Source: Daphnia carinata (taxonomy: Eukaryota > Arthropoda > Branchiopoda > Diplostraca > Daphniidae). Taken from it: a DNA stretch of 64,000 nt. The stretch lies in NCBI RefSeq assembly GCF_022539665.2, contig NC_081332.1:3877884-3941883 (forward strand). Reading direction: 5' to 3'. Of this stretch, positions 24,270 through 37,300 are shown piece after piece. The stretch's first letter is position 1, and each line of letters starts with the position of its first letter. Made by a program: the position numbers and the translations under genes. The notes under the pieces were generated by a model. It did no database searches. It had not been told where the DNA came from and saw only the letters and a list, made by a program, of their open reading frames with translations.

Positions 24270-26097
24270 CCTCAATTAACTTTATGTATTTTTATGAACA
24301 GATGAGACGGAAACAAACGTAACAAGTCGAAGAATTAATTATGAACAAATGTGATTGGGCCTTATATGTTTGTTTAAGATTACTTTGATACCTAGTGTAC
24401 AGATTTGGCACAATCGCAGTGCCATTGTTACATTCGCAATTTATCAAAATTTCGATGCATCGCTCTTATTTTTTATTTTTATCTATTCCAAAACGAAAAC
24501 AATACTTTTCCTTTTTATTCAGGTAACTATATATTTTCTACGTGAAATCGGTTGACCATGTATTTTTTGAGAGTAAAAAAATCCGGTTCTTTATCAATAC
24601 ACTTTTCAAATGTTTTTGTTACTCCAAAAATTTCTGTTGGAAAGTTTTGGCTCCTCATTTTTCTTTTGTTGATTGTATGGATGGTTACATCATCAGGCCA
24701 GTGAAAGTATGGTGAAAGAAAGTATAAAGTATAGCATTCGAACCTCAAAGCTCGAGCGACCATGTCAAATACGTTTCATCTAAATGATTTAACATCCTTG
24801 TCATCGACAAATCTGATGAAATGACAAGAAAAAGTTATTATCTTGGGTGTACTGGTATTCATAACCGAGGATGCCAAACTGTTTTTTCTTTTGCTATAAA
24901 AAAAAAAATGACTGGAACAAATGCTCTAAACCATGAAGATAACAAACGAGCTCGTGTGCAAGAGTCTTCATACTTATTCAAATCGCGATCGTTAACCAGG
25001 AGCCCACAGTAAAACCATTTTGCTTAGTTTATTTAACGGGTATTAAAAAATGCCAATTAAGAAGGAAAAGTTGTTCAGGTTGTAGTTTGAACCAGACTAT
25101 TTCGAGATGATTAACGTTACCAATGTAACTTGCAACCACTGGCTTATGACGTATGTTCGGCATTAACGACTTCCGACTGGATTGGCGCCAAACTAGTTTG
25201 CTCTGGGTGGAACCCATTGTCTAAGAGTTGAGATTGTGAAGTCATTTGAGTGTCATGATGATACCATTGAATGTTTATGTGCTGCATGAACCGAGCCTTA
25301 TTTGGACTTGTTTTTAATTTATTTTTATCGTAGTTTAAGAGAAACTCTTTTACTTGGTGCAAACATTTTACAACAAAGAAAAAACTGCGTCATTATGTCA
25401 CTAAAGCATTCCACTACATTATTTGGTAACTGACAGGGGTGTCTGACTGTAAAAAAAGTGCAACACATCAAGACAGCAGCATGCCCAGTTTTGCTGTACC
25501 CTTTTCTGGTATTTTATAGGCATTTGTTTCTATTGTCTCAAACCCTTTGTTTTCTCAGCAATGCAATTTCACTCCTGATTTGAGTTGCATATTGTGAGAT
25601 CATCGCAACATCGTATCACTTCCGATTTATATCGCAGTAAAAGAAAAAAAAAGCATTAATCTGAACGTGACGACTAGTTTGTAGTGTCTGTGAAACCGAC
25701 ATTTCCCCTCATTCCTCGCTGTTCAAAAGGAAACGAATTAGGCAAAGAATACTTAATGACACTTGGCAACACCACACACATTGGACAGTGGATGAAAGCG
25801 TCAAACTCTAGAAAATGCCTGTTTTCATTGCGATGCCGTAGATGAATTATTTCTAGAAACGCAAGGAAATCAGTCACTGTGGACTTTCTCTGGAATACAT
25901 TAAATCTCATTCGTTCGGTCAATGTGAGTTTTCGTTTGCATCTTTACTGATCCGTGATTGGCATGCCGTAAGCAGACGCCATATTTAAGCTTGTAAAATA
26001 AGTTGTAGTCTAATTCTTGGAGAAATCACATTCTGACATCTTGATTTTGAGAAAAAAATCTTGACATTGATTTGTTCCAACCAAACCTATATTTCAG
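24270..26097. other. Spacer and presumed Doa 5' leader
   Basis: This stretch contains the 3' end of the scaffold gene and the upstream region of Doa. TTTCAG directly before the ATG at 26098 shows that an untranslated 5' exon lies upstream, probably between about 25.9 and 26.0 kb. Minus-strand open frames at 25144-25362 and 25674-25922 are discussed as a weak candidate gene. Otherwise I see nothing. Confidence 0.5.
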
Positions 26098-26240
26098 ATG
26101 CCGCGTTCTAGGTATTGCAAATCCAGATCCAGAAGCAGATCCAGATCACCCAGATCCAGGTCACGATCATGGGACAGAGGTAGAGATCGTGACAGGAAAG
26201 AAAGACAAGAAAGGAGCCAGAGGAGGAAGAGCTCTTACAG
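26098..26240 (+). CDS. Doa: Doa RS-rich first coding exon
   Basis: The ATG follows directly on an ATTTCAG acceptor, so an untranslated exon precedes it. The 143-bp exon encodes MPRSRYC, then alternating Arg/Ser dipeptides and a charged [12 protein letters not shown] stretch. It ends in phase 2 with an AG|GTATGT donor. Joined to 33082 it gives [15 protein letters not shown]-like N-termini are characteristic of CLK/Doa kinases and target nuclear speckles. Confidence 0.8.
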
Positions 26241-29200
26241 GTATGTTTAAATGCCATATCCTTTCTATCTTTTCTTTTTAATGCAACATGTTAGTTCCTG
26301 TGAGAGTAGCAGTGTAATGCTGCAATGGTTTTCGTGTGACTCTGATGTCATAGACACCACTTCTGTGTCATGCCTATTGCCATACTCATCGTGAAGGTTA
26401 CCGTACCTACAAAGGTTACTCCTTAATGGTTTTCTCATTGTGTACGCTTCAGGCTTGTTTTACTATCTCCTCACTTGTACCTTGTCAGCTGGTGAGTCAT
26501 ATTTCATTCTGTGCTTACTGAAGAAACACAGTGGCATAACATACTCATTAGGGATTGTTACCAGCATCTTCTTTTTACATAGGCGAAGCAAACATGTTTG
26601 GTGCTACCAACACTGGGCTGGTATTTCAGTTACTTTCATTCATCAAAAGCATTGTAATTACAGAAGATAATGGCTTCAGATTTTTGCAAACTTTGAAACG
26701 CATTTTACAGATACGCGGAAATGATCGAAAAGCGTTAGCTTTTTCTTTTTTTACGATTTCGGCGGTCGTCTTCTTGAACGTTATAAGATGGCGTTGCGTG
26801 TTGAATAGTGATATTCCATCAGCGAAGGATACTAGGTACGCAAAACTAGCCGCACGAATCGGTCTTCTTACTGTTCACGAAATGGACATTGATTTTTTTA
26901 TTTTTTACCATTTTGTAGCAGTCGCAATGCTACGTACGTCTATCGATTCTTATTATTAGAGCCCTTGAGAATGCTAACGAGAGAGACAAGATGCGAATCG
27001 ATAAGTAAACAGCAGTAACAGCAAAACACGACATGTAATAGAGCCGTTTCAAAAATAGCCATTTCCTCCTTGTGCCAGTTTCATTGAAAATGGGGTGGGC
27101 GTCCATTTAGCCGAAAGAAAAAAAAATTCGCATGCCTTATTCGTTATTCCGCATGATTTTCAAGGTAGCGCCCTCCACCTTCCTTTTGACTGGTTTGGTC
27201 ATGAAAACTTAGAGAAACTATGGACAACACGTAGCACGAGAGAAAGTCAAACGGGGGGTGGGTTCACATCGGTTGAAAAGCGTGAGAGATCCTTTTGGTG
27301 GTGTGTGTACAGTCATAACGTGCGAGCAGCTGGCATTGACCTACTTAAAACGTAAGAGCACTAAAGCAAGTAAACGAGCAAGTGCGAAGGAGCCCAGTGT
27401 TGACCGTGATTAATATTAGCAGATAACTGCGAGAGAAATAAAGGCGACGTGACATGTAAAGGCAACCTGAACGAAGGGATGTGGAGGGTTGGGGTAAAAA
27501 GAAAAGCGTGTGTTTCGTCACACACACACGCAGAGGACACCTCCCGGATCAGACCGCCTTCTTTTTTTGCATCTTATCGGCTAATCCTTTGACACCTCAC
27601 CGTGTCTTTTGTGTCCAACATTCGATTTCGCCGTACTTGACCCGTTTCGTAGATGACAGCGCCACCTTTTATGGGAAATGATTTAACATATTGTTTCGTA
27701 AACATCTTGCGTCGTAAAAGAAGTTTTTGTCGTTTGAGCACAATAGATGCGGCCCCTTCTCCGCCAAACAATGAAAGATTCACTTGATTCGTGACTTTAG
27801 GACGCATCGTCTATGTGTCCCCTAGGCATTTTCTATCAATACGAAATGATGTCGCGGTCGCATCAATAATAATGGTGAATCGCTGCAGCAGCCTCCTCCT
27901 CATCGTCCGGCGGGGATACCGCAGTCGCACATAAATTAAAGCGATAGATGTATGTGTTACGGTGTTTTGCGGGGCCCGTAATGGTCTCCCCTCTTGTGTT
28001 AGCGATTCTATCCAATTGTCGGTCTCGTTGTTGTGATATATTTCCCGTTCCGAGTTTACTGGAGCTAGACAACGGGGTCGACACGCAACAAGACGTGCCT
28101 ACTACCCGCCCCATCGTATCATTTAGACTCTTGTACAAACATACGCCAGACATATTTCACCTACATTTTCCGTATTCACGTTTCTTTCTTTTTTGTGTCA
28201 TACCTCTTAGCTGGCGAACCGCATCCCGTAACATGCACCGTATCGTTTCTTTTGTTACGTTCCATAAAAAAGAAAAAAGAATTTCTTTAAGTTTAAAAGC
28301 ACCCTAAAGCTCAACTTGGATCGTCCGTTTAATTTTGTTTGTTGTTGACTGTTGCCTGGATGCGGTTCTTCCGAATAAAAAAATAAGAGAAAATAAATAA
28401 AAACCCTGGTGAGGCCAAGGGCATCATAAGAAAATAGGGGATGTGTCATAATGCCTTGCCCGAGTATCCATCAACATCCATCACGGCATCCGTGAGCGAG
28501 TAGGTCTAGTTAACACTGGACAGTCGGGACCCTTTTCGGAAGATGGAGGCAATAGTTTCCAATTACCGAAAGGTTGAATAAAAAAAAAAGGGAGTTGTCT
28601 TTTTGCGCCAGGTGCGCGCGGTCAGCAAGCTTATTTTTGTTGATGTGATCGATTCGTCACGAGCCAAAAGTAGTTTTCATACCATCACGAATGAGGAAGC
28701 CCTGAACATTTTTGTTTCATTTTGTCGGCGATATCCTTGAGACAGAGGCAGTACTCCGAGTAGAAAATCAAGTGTGGTAGTAGTAGCGGCAGCAGCAAAA
28801 TAGCCGTTTTGGCACATTTCCCGTTTCGCTTTATGGGGTCTTACGTGTTCGTTTCAATAGGCGGGGGGTCCCAATTATAAATAAAATAGACGGGATCTCT
28901 GACTCATTTTATTTTTATTTTTTTTTGCCAAAATTCAAAAAGAAAATGAGTTGCAGATGAATAATCCGATGATTAACCCTGACCGTCTTTTTTCTTCCGT
29001 TTTTCTTTTTTTTTTTTCGGCCGATCTTCACTGCCTTGTACTTTTTCTTCCGGTGTCAGACGATTGATTATTTTTTTTTTTTAAACGGGGGGCCCCCTGA
29101 GCGAAAGGTGAGAAGCCCCTGACAGAGTCATAAAAAAACGCCATCAATTTTTTTTTCTTGTTGTGTGATGATCCTTTAATTTATTCGCAACCATCAAACA

Positions 29201-30999
29201 ATCCGTCGATATTTACAACATTCCATACGGTTTTTTACACGATAACAACGATGCAATCTTATCTTTTCCTCATCTCTTTTCGACACGGACGCTCTTGAGC
29301 CGCATGTTTTATTTACCACTTTGTAGGAAAAGGAATGTTTTGGTTTTTATTTGATTTTATTTAAATTTTAAGTCCCTACCCCCTCCCCTAGACTATGACC
29401 AAACACGGTGTTGGGAGAAGAAAGAGAGACCCTCTGTGGAAGATGTTCTCCTTCATCCTCCATGGTTTTTAATGTTTTTACCCTTGAGGCAGAATTTACA
29501 ATACCACCTCTAGAGAAGCACAAGTTTGTGTTGTAGTCGATGCAAATATGACGTACGATCATTTATTATTCTTCTACAATTTGTTTAATGTTATTGTCAA
29601 GTTCAAGGCACACGTAAATCGCAAAAAAAAACAAAAATTCTTATTTATTTTGAATCGTCTAATACTTTTTCGGGATTCAGAAACAGCACGCCGACAATAT
29701 TTTCGTTGTCATTTGTTTTGAAAAAAAAAAAAAGAAATGGTTGCTAATGCAAATAGGGATTCCCTCCTAAACCTGTTCCCTCGCGGCAAGATTTGAATCT
29801 CTTTCGACTTGAACTTGCACATCTGGAAAACGTTGGCGGACACTTTCACTCCCGTAAAGATTCAAACGCACAGGCAAGACACACAACACGCACACATACA
29901 AGCGTCCAGGTGTTGTCGAGTCCCGCCTCCTCGAAACAGCCGAAGACCAATAGCCGCTGCCCAAGAAGGAGAGTCCGGGGCCACGCCAGGTGCCTTTGGG
30001 GTAGACGGTGGGTTGTAGTGATAGCCGAGTCGCTACGTCGATATCGTTCCATTCGGACGTGTTCACTCCCGAATGAAGAACGAACTCGACGCATTATTTT
30101 TTTGCATCCATGTTGACGGACAAAGTACCGCAAAGTTGGCCGAAAAAATATCCGTCAAAACAAAGTGCAACCCGTTACGATTTTTTGTTATTATCGAGTG
30201 AACCCATTTCATCCCGCCTGCAAAATCAAATCGCACGATGGTGACTTCATCACTGACTGTACTGACCGTAGCCATGGGGGTACTTAACATGTGAGTCTTT
30301 TATTTTAAATCTCGTTTTCTCCAGCCCACGGAATATTAGGCAATTTTTTGTATGTTTGTGTGTCTTCATTTTTTTTTTTTTTTATTTCATTTGAATTGGC
30401 TTGGAAAACCAACACATTCTAGCGGCTATTACGAAATGTGTTCTCTCTGCCCGCGTGTTTCCCCCCTCTTCAATCTCCTACTTTTTTTTTTCCGCTTGTT
30501 TCGACATGGAAAATAATTTTTTTTTCGGGATGTTGTGGTTTATTTTTTCTTATCCGATTGATATGAAACAGTAGGTTAGGAATGCGATGTTAAAATCGAA
30601 AGAGATTCGGAATGTTCGATGTCGTTTCAGTCTTGGTCTGTTTTTGAATGGGAATCACGTGTACTGATTGGCAGGCCGTAGGTTTCGATTGCATGGGATC
30701 ATGTTTATCGGTCGACCGGGACCAGTACCGCCCGCGGTCTCAACTGTCCGACACCACCGGTCGCTACTTTATCAGGTGACAAAACAAAAAAACAAAAATT
30801 GCAGACAAGAAAAGTTGTCTTGTTACAACGTAGCGATGACGGGGCGCCAGTGTGAGGTGCGATAAATGAAAGGGGGGACAATCGATTGACGGGATTTATA
30901 TTCACTTCTTTTTGATTGGTGTTTTTAAGTTGAAGGCCATCCTCGTTCCAGGACATGTGTTTTGTCAAGCCATGTTTGTGTGCCGTTGGGTGTTGTCTC

Positions 31000-31030
<31 letters not shown>

Positions 31031-32188
31031 GAAAAAGAAAAATAACTCGATGCCTTGGTGTCGAGAAGAGACACCCAAAAGAGTTCGCTTTTTGATGTTA
31101 TTTTGGCTATCCAAAAGAAAAAAAAAAAAATTGTGTTGCTCTTTTGGTTCGTTTATTCTGCATTGGCTCGAAGGTCGAGGAGAGAGGGCCCCCAACTTTA
31201 TTTTTGTTTGATTGCGATGACGATTGGGATCATCCAAGGGCGCGCGAATATGTTAAATGCTTTCCTTTCATCCAGATTCAATAGAAAACGGGCGAATAAT
31301 AGAATTTATTGAGGCCCATTTATCGAGAAGAAAATGAAAAGAAATTTTTGTTTAAAAGCGAGTTCTTTTTTTTAAATATTTAATTCACAGCTTTCATTCT
31401 TCATCCACTCACCTTGAATCGGAATTAGATTTAACGTTTAAAAAAAAAAACAAGCCGTCTTCTTGCGTAAGAGAGACTGGTTTCTCGTCTGTTTCACTTG
31501 TCGGGATGGCTTTTAATCTCGTGAAGAAAAAAAAAAAGAGGTCCCGAAAAAAAAATATATATATTCAGGAGGGGAGTAATTGCGTGAAAAGAGACAACGC
31601 CGCCGTAATGTCGCTTTGTAGCTCTCACTTTTTTTTTCTTCTTCTTTAAGGAGAGAATTGTTTATGAAAGGATTTTTTTTTTAAAGACCGTGACACGTCA
31701 CAAAATCCAAATCTTGTTGAATTTGAATATTGAGAGCAGAAGAATTGACCGAATTTCCCTTCTGCTGTCAGTCGAATTTGTTTTTGAAAAAAAAAAAAAA
31801 AAGAATCTGTTGATGTGAACAAGGTTGTTCCCGTTTTCCTATTGGGGGTAGTAACTGGGTGCAGTAAAAGATGGTGGACTTTTTTTTTTTTTTTTTTTTA
31901 TGTAAGTCACTAATAAATTCATTGAAAAGAGAGAAAGGCATGGCTGACTCGCACGCCCCGTGTCCAGCTTTTGAACACGAGCTCTTTTTAAAGGCATAAA
32001 GGTGCTCCTTATACCTTGCGGCTAGTATTCACGATCTACGGTTTTCACTTCTACGGTGCGCCGTAAAATACCCGTCGGTCATTTTTTGTTTTTTATCCTT
32101 TCAGCTTTTGCCTTATTTAGCGAGCGTAGAGACGATCGCTCGTTAAATGACTCAACCCAACGTTTTTTCTTTGTTGTTTGTAGAGGAA

Positions 32189-32228
<40 letters not shown>

Positions 32229-34279
32229 AGAAATATGCGAAAAGAAACGATGTAATGTTGCATCGAACCAACCGTGAATATTCGTCCGGTTTGGTCCGGT
32301 CGATTGAAATCCCCCCACGTTTCAATTTCGACAGAAGGCTGACGGGTCATTGATTTTGACTGAAAGGGGACCGCCGGCTCTTAACCAATTCAATTCAGTC
32401 GTCATTAAGGAGATAGCCAAACGATTGGCGGTCATAGTTTGGAACAATCTCGTTGCGTCCGGTGTCGAAGAAAAAAACAAACAAACAAGGCTTTTAAGAA
32501 GAGAGTTAAAAATAACAAAAAAAAAAAGGGGGGGGGGGGGGGAGAGGGAAATCATAAATATGAAGTAGATGATAATTTTGAAAAAAAAAGAGATTTCAAA
32601 ATGAACTGGTTTTGCAGCTTTAGTGCAATTTAAATGTTGTGTGGTTGACCGGTGTTATGGTTACATCGATTTTTTCGGGACGGGTGGTGGTTGGACGGGT
32701 TTCGTCAAAAATGGACACGCGATACCAGACAATTTTCGTTTGTGTTTTTCGATATCGGCTACATCTATCAGCACTGCCCTTCCATCATAAAAAAAAAACA
32801 ACAACCTCCTCGTCTACGTGGAAATGTTCGAAAACAACTGATGTCTCTTCATCAAAAAATAACCAAGGCCAATGCTAAATCGGGAATAACGAGCCAATGA
32901 CACAGCCAACTTCTCACTTGCCAGTTTATTATTTTTTTTTTTTTTTTTTTGGTTTTCTATTTTCAAACGTGATGGATAGCATCTCTCCAATCGTATCACA
33001 AAGAATTTCAGAAGAAAAACAACAATCGTTGTGAACCCCTTTTCATTTTGACATTGTTTTTTTTTTGTGATTTGATTGCAGTGGTAGCCGACATCAGAAG
33101 CGCCACGATAATCGAGACAGCAGTTTGGGCAGTTCTTTTCGTCGCAAACATTCTACGAGATCGCCGTCGACTGGCGAAGCCGGCGGGACCGGAACGGCCG
33201 GCTCGGAAAGGCGAAGGGAACGGAGGCAGCGGAGAGAGCGCAAACCACTGGAACAGCAACCGGTGGCCACGACGGCCGTCCACCGTCGATCTCCCTACAA
33301 CGCCTCACCCATCCAGGTGGGTTTTCTCTTTTCAAATCTTTTTTTTTTTTTTTTCTTTTTTCTTTGTTTGGCTTTTGTTTTGTTTTTGCTGTCAAACGTT
33401 CAATTAGTTAATTGGATTAAAAATAAGAAACGATTCCATCATGCAATCTTCGACTTGTCCGAGAACTGGGTCACCTTTGCCAACACGCACCTAATTGAAA
33501 CGTGTTTAACTTTCAAAATTAAATGCTTTTTTTTTTTTTTTGTGTCCGTTCGTTCCGCCTACATTGCATTGTAAAAGACATCAGGATGTAATCTGTTGGA
33601 CAGGGAGAGAGAGAGAGAGAGTCGTGGATCAAGGTTTCCCTTTTTTTAATGTTTCGCGCTCTCTATTTTCGGCTTGTTATTATTATTTTTTTTTTTTATC
33701 TTTGTTCACTATTATTGTTTGGCAAAACGTATTGTCTAGTAACGTGTATACATTTCCAATCGTGAGTTTTGGGAGGAGTTTTTCATCTTGTCGGGATCAG
33801 GTTCCTTTTCTATGGGCTATTGTGATCAATGGCAGAGTATAGTCTATCTAATCTTTTGGTCCATCTTGGCTAACGTACGGCATCGATGGGTGGACCGGTA
33901 TTTAAAAAAACAAAACAAAAACAGCTGTGTTCAATGACCAAACAAGGGATTTTGTGGTTTGGACATTTTCTATTTGTTTAAACGTTAGAATCCCGAAAAA
34001 AAAACAACAAAAAAAAAAAAACAGTTTCAATTTGAAAAATTGGCCAGTTCTCGGAGAAGGTGTCTGATGATTTGCATATGGATGTCGACGTCGTTTTGAT
34101 GAAGGGTAAGTTGTACCTCGTGTCATTAACCTACCCCCACAACGCACACACACTATACCAAAGAGATTAGACGCCATTGGCTAATTATACCTCTTGTTTT
34201 GGCGGCGCGTGTTTGTACGTGAGTTGAACTTGCGTCACCATCTGCACAAGATGGTGGTCAAACTTTGTTCCAGAACGCG

Positions 34280-34312
<33 letters not shown>

Positions 34313-37300
34313 AATGGCATTGATACACTACGGTTACAAAAAAAGATAGCGAGTAGCTTTTTTCCCGAAGGCGACGCTATGTGAGAAAGAAAAAAAAAAA
34401 AAAAAAAGCGCCGGGTGAGCATTCTAATCTTAGCACTGGAACACCTTTCAGTCCTGGGATGCGCGCATGAACGTTTGGGTAAGGAAAAAAAAAAAAAAAA
34501 GAGGAGGGGAAACGGTTAGCGGGGTGGTTTTAAATTTAGAACTCGTGAAGGGAACGGGAAAAATGAGTAAGAGTTTTTTTGGGTGAAGCTGGAACGGCCC
34601 AGAGATTGAGGAGAAGAAGAAGAAAAACAAAAAAAAAAAACAAAAAAAAATTGGGGGGGGGGGAGGGAAAGGGGGAGGGGAAGACTGTATTCCGCTGCGG
34701 AGTTTTTTGGGTTTGCGTATAACACATACAAACACATAGAACGTACACCCCTCCGCCCCATCTCCCGCGGATTGCGAGACTCGCTCGTCCGTCCCTGTGG
34801 CCAGTAGCGTCCTGCTAACCGTCCCAGACGCACACACACGCACGCAAGAAAGGAACAGTGCTGGACAAGAGAATCTGTTTGTGTCGACTTACTTGAACGC
34901 AGACCAATTTTTTTTTGAAAGTGTGTGCGGGCACGTCGGAAGTGCTGGCCGAGTGGTGCGGGGAGGGAGGGGGTCAATAACAAGGCCCACTTTCAAAAGT
35001 GTTCTATTCCTCATCCGGCAATAGCCGGAAGGGAGAGAAGGGAATGTTTTGTTTTGGTATCGAAAAATTCAAGCCCATCTGCGACGGGATTCTTTGAATT
35101 GTTTTGGCCTGTTGAGTGAAGGAGGGCGTTAGTGGCGGCTTCCCAATGAGGAGAGTGTTCCAGTTTCCGGAGTGAAGGGGTGGGGGGGGGGCACTGAAAG
35201 TTTTTAGGGGAATCCAAATTTGAACTTGTATTTTTTGAAGAAAAAAAAAACAAAGAAAACAAAGAAAACATCGAAAAAAAGAAAAAGAACGCACCTGGAA
35301 ACCCCTTTTGCTACATATCTGAAGGAAACATAACGTCTGGAACATGTCCGCCTCCCGGCGGCGTCACTCTGAACAATTGCCTTTGCAGCGACCACTGCCG
35401 GATGAAGTGGAACCTAGCGCCATCCGTCATGGAGCAGAACAGGCGAATCATCGCGTCCATCGTTCGAACGTTCAGCCGCAGCCACTGATGCGGACGCGCA
35501 GCTCTGCTCATTTGTTTCTCGGCCAACTGACGGGAACGTGTTCCAGCCTCTTTCGACGCTTGTCTGTTAAAGTGCGTTACTTGTCCCTGTCGCTCATCCC
35601 CGGTTCGTCCGGCTCGCGATCCAGTTCGGCCACTGGCGCAATCGGATCGTCTAGGCCGTCCAGCCCCGGCCAAAGAAATCGGCCGCGTTCGGCCGACAGG
35701 GTCGTCGAAGACGTCGGAGCCGGCCAAAAAATCCGTCCTCGACGCCACACGACGACCGTCTGCACGACGATGGACGAGTCTACTCCCGTAGCCAATCACG
35801 GCCCTGTCAGTTCGGGATTTCTCAACGACTACCGGAGGGCTCGGCGTTCGCCCAGTCCCGGATCGGACAGCGAAGCCACTCCGACGCCCAGCCCTTGTAC
35901 GTTTTCCATGCCGACGGCCACCGTTGAGGACACGGTGTACACGGCTGGCCAGCAACACCTCAGGGCCGACGATTACCCAACGCTGAAAGGATCGAGCCGT
36001 CGTAGGCGGCGCCACCATCACCACAGCAGCAGCGGCAGTAACGGCAATGGTAGCCACAACAACAACAACAACAACAACCAACATAATCGACATCAACGTC
36101 ATAACCGGAAGAGTCAGACGGAAGCATGTACAGGTCGTGCGAGCCCATTGACGATGGCGGACGACGACGACGACGACGTCGTTGTTGGTCCGCCGAACAG
36201 CTGCGCCGCGGCAGCAGACGACAACGACGACCACCAGTTGTTGAACGAGTCGACTGGAACACCTTTGGCACTGGACCAATGTTTTGCGCTGGGCCTAAAT
36301 TTAACCAGTTTGGCTCCAAAGTCGGCCAAGTCGACGGATACATTTTTGGCCGGCGACCAACCCAACGACGAAGATGAGGAGGAGGACGAGGAGGAGGAGG
36401 AGGAAGACGATGGAGAAGAAGACGAAAAGGACGACGTTGCCATTGCAGCCGCATCGTCTGCTTGCCAGTCTGAGCAAGTAGAATGCGAGTTGTTGTCCAG
36501 TCACGACAGCACCGCTTTGGCCAATCCCTATTTTGATTGGTTTCTATCGTGCAATTTGCAAGACGACGAAGAGGAGGACAAGTTGGGCGCCAACGCGTCG
36601 CTGGCCGAAAGGAGGCCGTCCTCGAAAGTGTCTCACAGACCGGTGACGTCCGTCCGTCAAGAGGAGGACGAAGAGGAAGAAGAGCATTTACATCCGTCGC
36701 TCGAAGATTTGCCTTACCCCATTTTGCTGGACGATTGGATTTCGCCGCCTTCGCCACCGGCCGTCCCGTTGGAACACGACCGTCCGCCCGGTGCCAGTTC
36801 GATGGATCGCGATCCGTTGACGGCGTTGCGCCACCACTCGAACTGGTTCGAAGATTACGCCTATCCGGCCTATTCGAGCAAGTCGAGTCAGGCGGGCGGC
36901 GCTGGGGGCAGTAGCAGCAAATCATCGAATCGATTGTCCGCTAACGCTGGAACGCTGGCCGCCACGTCGGTCGGCAGCAGCCGCATGATGGCCGAAAAGG
37001 CCTACCCGTACGTGTCGTCTCCGGCCGCAGCGTCGCGACACAGCAACACGAAATACCATCAAGGCACGACGTCGTCCTATCACCTCGATCCGTACGATGC
37101 GCTCTACGACGAAGCGGCCTATCAGGTGCCGGACGCTGGATCGGGAAGCAAACTTGCATCGTCTACTGCTACTGGCAAGCCCTCTACGTCGAATATCATT
37201 CCGGTGCCATTATCATCGTCGGCGTCGTCGTCGTCTGGCAATAATAACAGCGAACGCGGAGTCCATCCGGGACCCGAATCCTTTCCTGGCGTGGAGCCCG

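Larger units (their letters stand above)
26241..33081 (+). other. Doa: Doa first intron
   Basis: This is a long intron, by far the largest in the window's spliced genes. It holds a possible 39-bp cassette exon (26453-26491), an alternative first exon (30238-30290), T34 at 32191-32224 and other homopolymers. Open frames at 26555-26959, 27948-28307 and 29767-30133 are not supported by splice signals or family resemblance. No complete mobile element was recognised. Confidence 0.6.

Noticed and set aside
24725-24765. GGTTCGAAT on the minus strand as a possible tRNA T-arm
   Set aside because: The flanking stem bases do not pair and no acceptor stem or anticodon arm is present.
26555-26959. 134-codon plus-strand frame in the Doa intron
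   Set aside because: It starts without an ATG, has no homologous motif, and contains no matching splice sites to neighbouring exons.
35311-36925. Two 320-codon open frames on the minus strand (35311-36279 and 35960-36925)
   Set aside because: They lie opposite the 728-codon plus-strand exon, translate its low-complexity triplets into Arg/Val/Pro-rich sequence, and have no splice or family support.
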